Source: Xanthobacter dioxanivorans
GTDB taxonomy: Bacteria; Pseudomonadota; Alphaproteobacteria; Rhizobiales; Xanthobacteraceae
Assembly (NCBI RefSeq): GCF_016807805.1
Contig: NZ_CP063362.1
Coordinates: 1,178,001-1,242,000, forward strand
Direction: 5' to 3'
DNA: 64,000 bases
The first letter of the stretch is position 1; each line of letters opens with the position of its first letter. A model generated the notes under the pieces. It had not been told where the DNA came from and did not search any database. It saw nothing but the letters and a program-made list of their open reading frames with translations. Positions 60,923 through 64,000 of this stretch are shown here, piece by piece. Both the position numbers and the translations under genes were made by a program.

Positions 60923-60923
60923 G

Positions 60924-61868
60924 GTGGCGGCGCAAGGGAAAGCGCCCCTTTCCGCCATCCTCGCTTTGCTGGCCACGGCCCTTCTGTGGGGCAGCAACCA
61001 CGCGGCGGCGCGGGCGATCCATGATGCCCTGCCGCTGCCCTCGCTGGTGTTCTGGCGCTGGGCGATCGCGCTCGCGCTGCTGCTGCCGATCGCCTTGCCC
61101 GGACTGCTGCGGGAGCGCAGTGCGATCCGCCGAAATGCAGGTCGCATCGCGCTCCTGGGCCTAGTGGGCGTCGGGCTCTTCTCCGTTTGCCTCTATGCCG
61201 GCGCCTATCTGAGCCCGGCGCTGGAAGTCGGCCTCCTGAATGCGACGACGCCCATCTGGGTGCTGCTGATCGCCGCCTTTGTCGGCCGAGCGCGGCCCCG
61301 CTTCGCGCAGATCGCCGGCATCCTCATCGCCATGGTGGGGGTCACGCTCGTGCTGATGAAGGGGCTGCCCACGGGCCTCGTGGGCTTTCATTTCGGCGCC
61401 GGAAATCTCTTCTCCATCGCCGCCGCGGTGCTGTTCGCCTTCTACACCTACAGCCTCGGGCAGAACCCCATCGGCATCTCGGCCCTGAGCCTCACGGCGC
61501 TGACGGCGCTCGCCGGCTTCGTGCTGGTCTTCTGTCCCGTCTACGCGATGTTCCTCTGCCTCGGCGGGCAGGATTCCTTCACCAGCGGGCTGCGGGTGGA
61601 GCCCGTCAAGTTGACGGTGCTCTACATCGCCGCCGGCCCGACCCTGCTCGGCAATCTGTTCTGGATCTACGGCGCCGAGCGGGTGGGCGCGGCGCGCGCC
61701 GGCCCCTTCCTCTATTTCTCGCCGCTGGCGACGGTCGCGCTCTCCGCGACGCTTCTGGGCGAGACGATCACGCCGATGCAGATGGTGGGCGGCGCAGCCA
61801 TCCTGGCTGGCCTCTGGATCTCAACCCAGGCGGGGGCGGGGCCGGCGAGGCGGGCGCCGAGCCAGTAG
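60924..61868 (+). CDS. EamA/DMT family transporter
   Basis: A 314-residue drug/metabolite transporter with ten helices in two EamA repeats (ALLATALLWGSNHAAARAIH for the first; TLLGNLFWIYGAERVGAARA and a GPFLYFSPLATVALSATLLG helix for the second). I start at the GTG at 60924, one base after the permease stop; a GTG at 60903 is possible. Being in the importer operon, it may export a catabolic product or excess amino compound. Confidence 0.88.
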   Translation: MAAQGKAPLSAILALLATALLWGSNHAAARAIHDALPLPSLVFWRWAIALALLLPIALPGLLRERSAIRRNAGRIALLGLVGVGLFSVCLYAGAYLSPALEVGLLNATTPIWVLLIAAFVGRARPRFAQIAGILIAMVGVTLVLMKGLPTGLVGFHFGAGNLFSIAAAVLFAFYTYSLGQNPIGISALSLTALTALAGFVLVFCPVYAMFLCLGGQDSFTSGLRVEPVKLTVLYIAAGPTLLGNLFWIYGAERVGAARAGPFLYFSPLATVALSATLLGETITPMQMVGGAAILAGLWISTQAGAGPARRAPSQ

Positions 61869-62014
61869 GCCCGGCAGCCTCGTGATCGTCAGCCCGACGA
61901 CTGGACCGTCCTTCCGCTGCCCGTGCCGTCACAGTTGAGCCTAATCGTCAAGGGGAGCGATAATGAGGACACCATCGTTCGGAGCAACGGCGCCATGCGG
62001 CCATCGGCGCCGAA

Positions 62015-62434
62015 TTGCTTACGCTTCGCTTGAGTGCACCGAATCCGCACCCTGATTTGATCGCCCTCAATATCAACGGATCGCGGCCGTTTAAATTCTC
62101 GGATGACGGTTATTGGCAGCTCGCGTATCGCTTGGGCATGATCTTGTTCCGCATCGGGAGGAAAGACCTCCTCCCGGCGTTGCGTGAATGGGAAGATGGG
62201 CAGGCCGCGTACGAGATCTCCGGCGAGTTGCGGCGATTACACGAAATCAAGTCTGCTTTGCTCTGCAAGGCCGACGCGGTGGCGAGCAGGATCGCCATGG
62301 TCCACGCTACGCGGCAGGAGGAGGTTTCTCTGAAGCTGGGCGCGCTGCGCTCGTTCCTGGGCGGGAATGAGTTGCCTGCGTGGGTCGGAGAGATGGGGAA
62401 GCCCCTCAGGCCGCCAGCTCGTATGACCCAATGA
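62015..62434 (+). CDS. Hypothetical protein, possibly frameshifted at its start
   Basis: A 139-residue frame beginning with TTG at 62015 and reading PHPDLIALNINGSRPFKFSD, GRKDLLPALREWEDGQAAYE and SLKLGALRSFLGGNELPAWV, all ordinary protein-like sequence. There is no ribosome-binding site for the TTG. The ATG at 61963 has an excellent AGGGGAG box but its frame stops after 29 residues, so the gene may have lost its true start by a one-base shift. No family recognised. Its end overlaps the converging higA stop by 29 bases. Confidence 0.45.
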   Translation: MLTLRLSAPNPHPDLIALNINGSRPFKFSDDGYWQLAYRLGMILFRIGRKDLLPALREWEDGQAAYEISGELRRLHEIKSALLCKADAVASRIAMVHATRQEEVSLKLGALRSFLGGNELPAWVGEMGKPLRPPARMTQ

Positions 62435-62774
62435 GCAGCTCCGCCGGGATGCCCCACTCACGATGGAGTTGCCGCACCATCTCCATGGTGAGCGCCCGCT
62501 TGCGGTTGATGATTTCCGACGCGCGCGAAGCGGAGCCGAAAAGGCGAGTGAGGCCCGCCTGCCCCTCCCCACGTTGTTCCATCACGAAGCGGATGATCTC
62601 CACCGGATCGCCTTCCGGAACGGGCCAACGCTGCTCCTCATAGCGCTCCACGAGGGTTGCGAGGATGTCCAGCTTGTCAGCCTCGGGCGTGCCGGGAGCC
62701 GCATCGAAGATGCGCTCGATCTCAGCGAGGGCCGCCTTGTGGTCTGCATCGGTGTGGATCGGATGGATTTCCAT
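62406..62774 (-). CDS. higA: HigA-type antitoxin
   Basis: A 122-residue HigA antitoxin with an N-terminal acidic dimerisation part (MEIHPIHTDADHKAALAEIE) and a C-terminal helix-turn-helix (GQAGLTRLFGSASRASEIIN, RKRALTMEMVRQLHREWGIP) that represses its own promoter. The order toxin-antitoxin (higB before higA) is characteristic of higBA; the gene lies 20 bases after higB. It neutralises HigB by direct binding. Confidence 0.9.
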   Translation of the reverse strand: MEIHPIHTDADHKAALAEIERIFDAAPGTPEADKLDILATLVERYEEQRWPVPEGDPVEIIRFVMEQRGEGQAGLTRLFGSASRASEIINRKRALTMEMVRQLHREWGIPAELLIGSYELAA

Positions 62775-62794
62775 GCTCGGTCTCCTCAAAACTG

Positions 62795-63088
62795 CTACAC
62801 GGTCAGGGCATCGATCCGGTCGGACTCGGCATGGGTGCCGATGAACTTCACGAACGCGATGCTCAGGCGGAAGTTGAAGGCGACAATCAGGCGATAGTCG
62901 CCGCCATGGATTTCGAACCACACCCGCTCCCCATTCAGCGCCTTCGCCTCGGAGAAGGTGGCGAGCACGTCGGAGACGGATGCCCAGCGGGCCGCCTTCG
63001 CCACTTGCTCCCAGTGCTCCAGCGGCACCCGCATCTCGGGATGACGCTCCCAGAACGCGACCAAGGTGCTGCGGGCGATAATTCTCAT
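62795..63088 (-). CDS. higB: HigB-type mRNA interferase toxin
   Basis: A 97-residue RelE-superfamily toxin that cleaves mRNA on the ribosome. The pattern MRIIARSTLVAFWERHPEMR, ALNGERVWFEIHGGDYRLIV and IAFVKFIGTHAESDRID fits the HigB/HigB-1 family, with the basic catalytic strand around GGDYRLIVAFNFR. It is first in the operon; two palindromic operators lie directly upstream. Confidence 0.9.
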   Translation of the reverse strand: MRIIARSTLVAFWERHPEMRVPLEHWEQVAKAARWASVSDVLATFSEAKALNGERVWFEIHGGDYRLIVAFNFRLSIAFVKFIGTHAESDRIDALTV

Positions 63089-63104
63089 GGCAGGGGATGA
63101 TGCC

Positions 63105-63147
63105 TTCCCAGTTTGGGAAAATCAAGGAATTTTCCCAAGATGGGAAA
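63105..63147. promoter_or_regulatory. Two palindromic operators of higBA
   Basis: TTCCCA-GTT-TGGGAA (63105-63119) and TTTCCCA-AGA-TGGGAAA (63131-63147) are near-identical palindromes with centres 27 bases apart, 17-59 bases upstream of the higB start. They are in the position expected for HigA autoregulation. Confidence 0.8.
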
Positions 63148-63629
63148 TCCGGCTGACGCACCTCGGTGTGCTTGCGGCATTATCTGGAGCGCAGCCGAAT
63201 AGCTGGATCTGAGCCACTCCAGATCTATCTATTTGAATTTACGTTTAAATTTCAATTTCTGAATATCTGGATTTTCTGACCACGGAGAGAGAGAAAAGTG
63301 GGATGATCGGTAAGGGGCAAGCCAAGCGGGCTCATGGCTCGCCATGGCGGTTGGAGAACTCCCGCCGAGCGCAAGGAACTGCACGGAGTGGGGCTTGGGG
63401 TGGGGTTGCCCGCCCAGTCCGGCCAAATATCGCCGCCAATTAATATGTTAGGCTTGCAAGCTGGCGGAGAGGGGGTCCGACATACTATTGTTCGCCGATG
63501 ATCGGGCGAGTTCGTTGATGCCAGATTTATCCCATATTTTCCAACGTCGCCTTGCCAGTTCCGATTGCTGGCGCCCGCTGGAGTTCGCTACAATCCGTGT
63601 CTCCTGCTAGGGCAGATGCTGGGGCAGAG
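63148..63629. other. Spacer between higBA and the integrase, possible island edge
   Basis: 482 bases without a convincing gene, AT-rich around 63230-63275 with a loose inverted repeat near TGAATTTACGTTTAAATTTCA. It contains a candidate attachment site at 63462-63480 (see separate entry) and presumably the promoters of higBA and the integrase. Confidence 0.4.
63462..63480 (-). other. Candidate att site: tRNA-Ser 3'-end-like sequence
   Basis: Read on the minus strand, this is TCGGACCCCCTCTCCGCCA. The last 12 bases (CCCTCTCCGCCA) equal the usual 3' acceptor strand, discriminator G and CCA of alphaproteobacterial tRNA-Ser genes. No tRNA body is attached. P4-type integrases insert at tRNA 3' ends and leave such short duplicates; the integrase gene starts 150 bases to the right. 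The match is short, so coincidence is possible. Confidence 0.3.
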
Positions 63630-64000
63630 ATGGGACGCGAGACGAAGAGATTGACCGCTCGGACGGTCGCGACGCTGACGAGGCCAGGCCGCCACGCGGA
63701 CGGCGGCAACCTTTATCTGTCCATCTCCTCGAACGGCGGCCGCCGCTGGATCTTCCTCTATCGCTGGGGCGGGAAGCAGCTTGAGATGGGCTTGGGCTCC
63801 GCCCGCGACGTTTCACTCGCTCGCGCCCGCGAACTTGCCGACAACGCCCGTGCGCAACTTGCCGAGGGCCTAAACCCTCTCTCGGCTCGGAAGGCAGAGG
63901 AGATCATCCCCACCTTCGGCGAGGCCGCCGACGCGCTGGTGGATGATATCGCTTCCGGCTTCCGGAACGCGAAGCACATCGAGCAATGGCGCATGACCTT
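63630..64000 (+). CDS. P4-type tyrosine integrase, N-terminal part
   Basis: The frame from ATG 63630 runs off the window after 123 codons. It reads MGRETKRLTARTVATLTRPG, then RHADGGNLYLSISSNGGRRW and IFLYRWGGKQLEMGLGSARD, then VSLARARELADNARAQLAEG. This is the DUF4102 arm-binding domain of P4-like integrases (D-GGL-L-V, G-R-W, L-G--R-VSL-xAR-xA pattern), followed by the start of the core-binding domain (FGEAADALVDDI). The catalytic domain lies outside. It marks the edge of an integrated element. Confidence 0.9.
   Translation, partial: MGRETKRLTARTVATLTRPGRHADGGNLYLSISSNGGRRWIFLYRWGGKQLEMGLGSARDVSLARARELADNARAQLAEGLNPLSARKAEEIIPTFGEAADALVDDIASGFRNAKHIEQWRMT

Noticed and set aside
1..64000. 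CRISPR arrays or rRNA genes
   Set aside because: No regularly spaced repeat series and no rRNA-like sequence was seen; only one tRNA was found.

Overview
The window looks like a chromosomal segment of a high-GC alphaproteobacterium, probably of the Hyphomicrobiales and perhaps Xanthobacteraceae-like. This rests on the long six-domain ribosomal protein S1, a NepR-like anti-sigma protein (a family confined to Alphaproteobacteria), frequent GTG starts, FixL/FixJ-style regulators and many solute-binding-protein transporters. The family-level placement is inference from gene content only.

Layout. 0-8 kb is housekeeping and stress: rpsA, a NepR-like protein, small envelope proteins (DUF1328, a glycine-zipper lipoprotein, a coiled-coil/TM protein), the trehalose pair otsB-otsA and tRNA-Leu(CAA). 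8-16 kb holds a dctPQM TRAP transporter divergent from a 981-residue winged-helix/ATPase/repeat regulator, followed by an aldehyde-dehydrogenase-fold protein that has lost its catalytic cysteine. 16-24 kb has SDR and Ohr/OsmC genes, small exported proteins, a stand-alone receiver, a PAS histidine kinase followed by a broken FixJ-type partner, and an EmrAB-type pump. 24-32 kb is a complete biotin-independent malonate decarboxylase operon in the order mdcA-C-D-E-G-B-H on the minus strand, with an exported alpha/beta hydrolase at its head and a divergent malonate carrier (mdcF).

32-42 kb carries a FAH-family hydrolase with a divergent GntR/FCD regulator, a LysR regulator divergent from mmsB-mmsA (valine/beta-alanine semialdehyde catabolism), an orphan branched-chain-type binding protein, an acyl-CoA dehydrogenase remnant and a thiolase. 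42-46.5 kb is a probable aromatic-compound operon (FAD monooxygenase, outer-membrane MetA-type protein, SnoaL-like protein) with a divergent TetR regulator and a striking cluster of palindromes between them. 46.8-48 kb is a decay zone holding three broken genes.

48-62 kb is catabolic again. An omega-amino-acid transaminase lies divergent from an XRE-cupin regulator. A minus-strand run follows: hyuA, hyuB, sugar-phosphate-isomerase-like protein, RutR-like TetR, APH-type kinase and class-III PLP enzyme. It is divergent from a NitT/TauT-type ABC importer plus an EamA exporter. I read this 50-62 kb block as one uptake-and-degradation locus for an unidentified cyclic amide or amino-alcohol compound, and it is the best candidate here for an undescribed pathway. 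The last 2 kb contains a higBA toxin-antitoxin pair with two clear operators, a short match to a tRNA-Ser 3' end, and the start of a P4-type integrase running off the edge, so a genomic island probably begins here.
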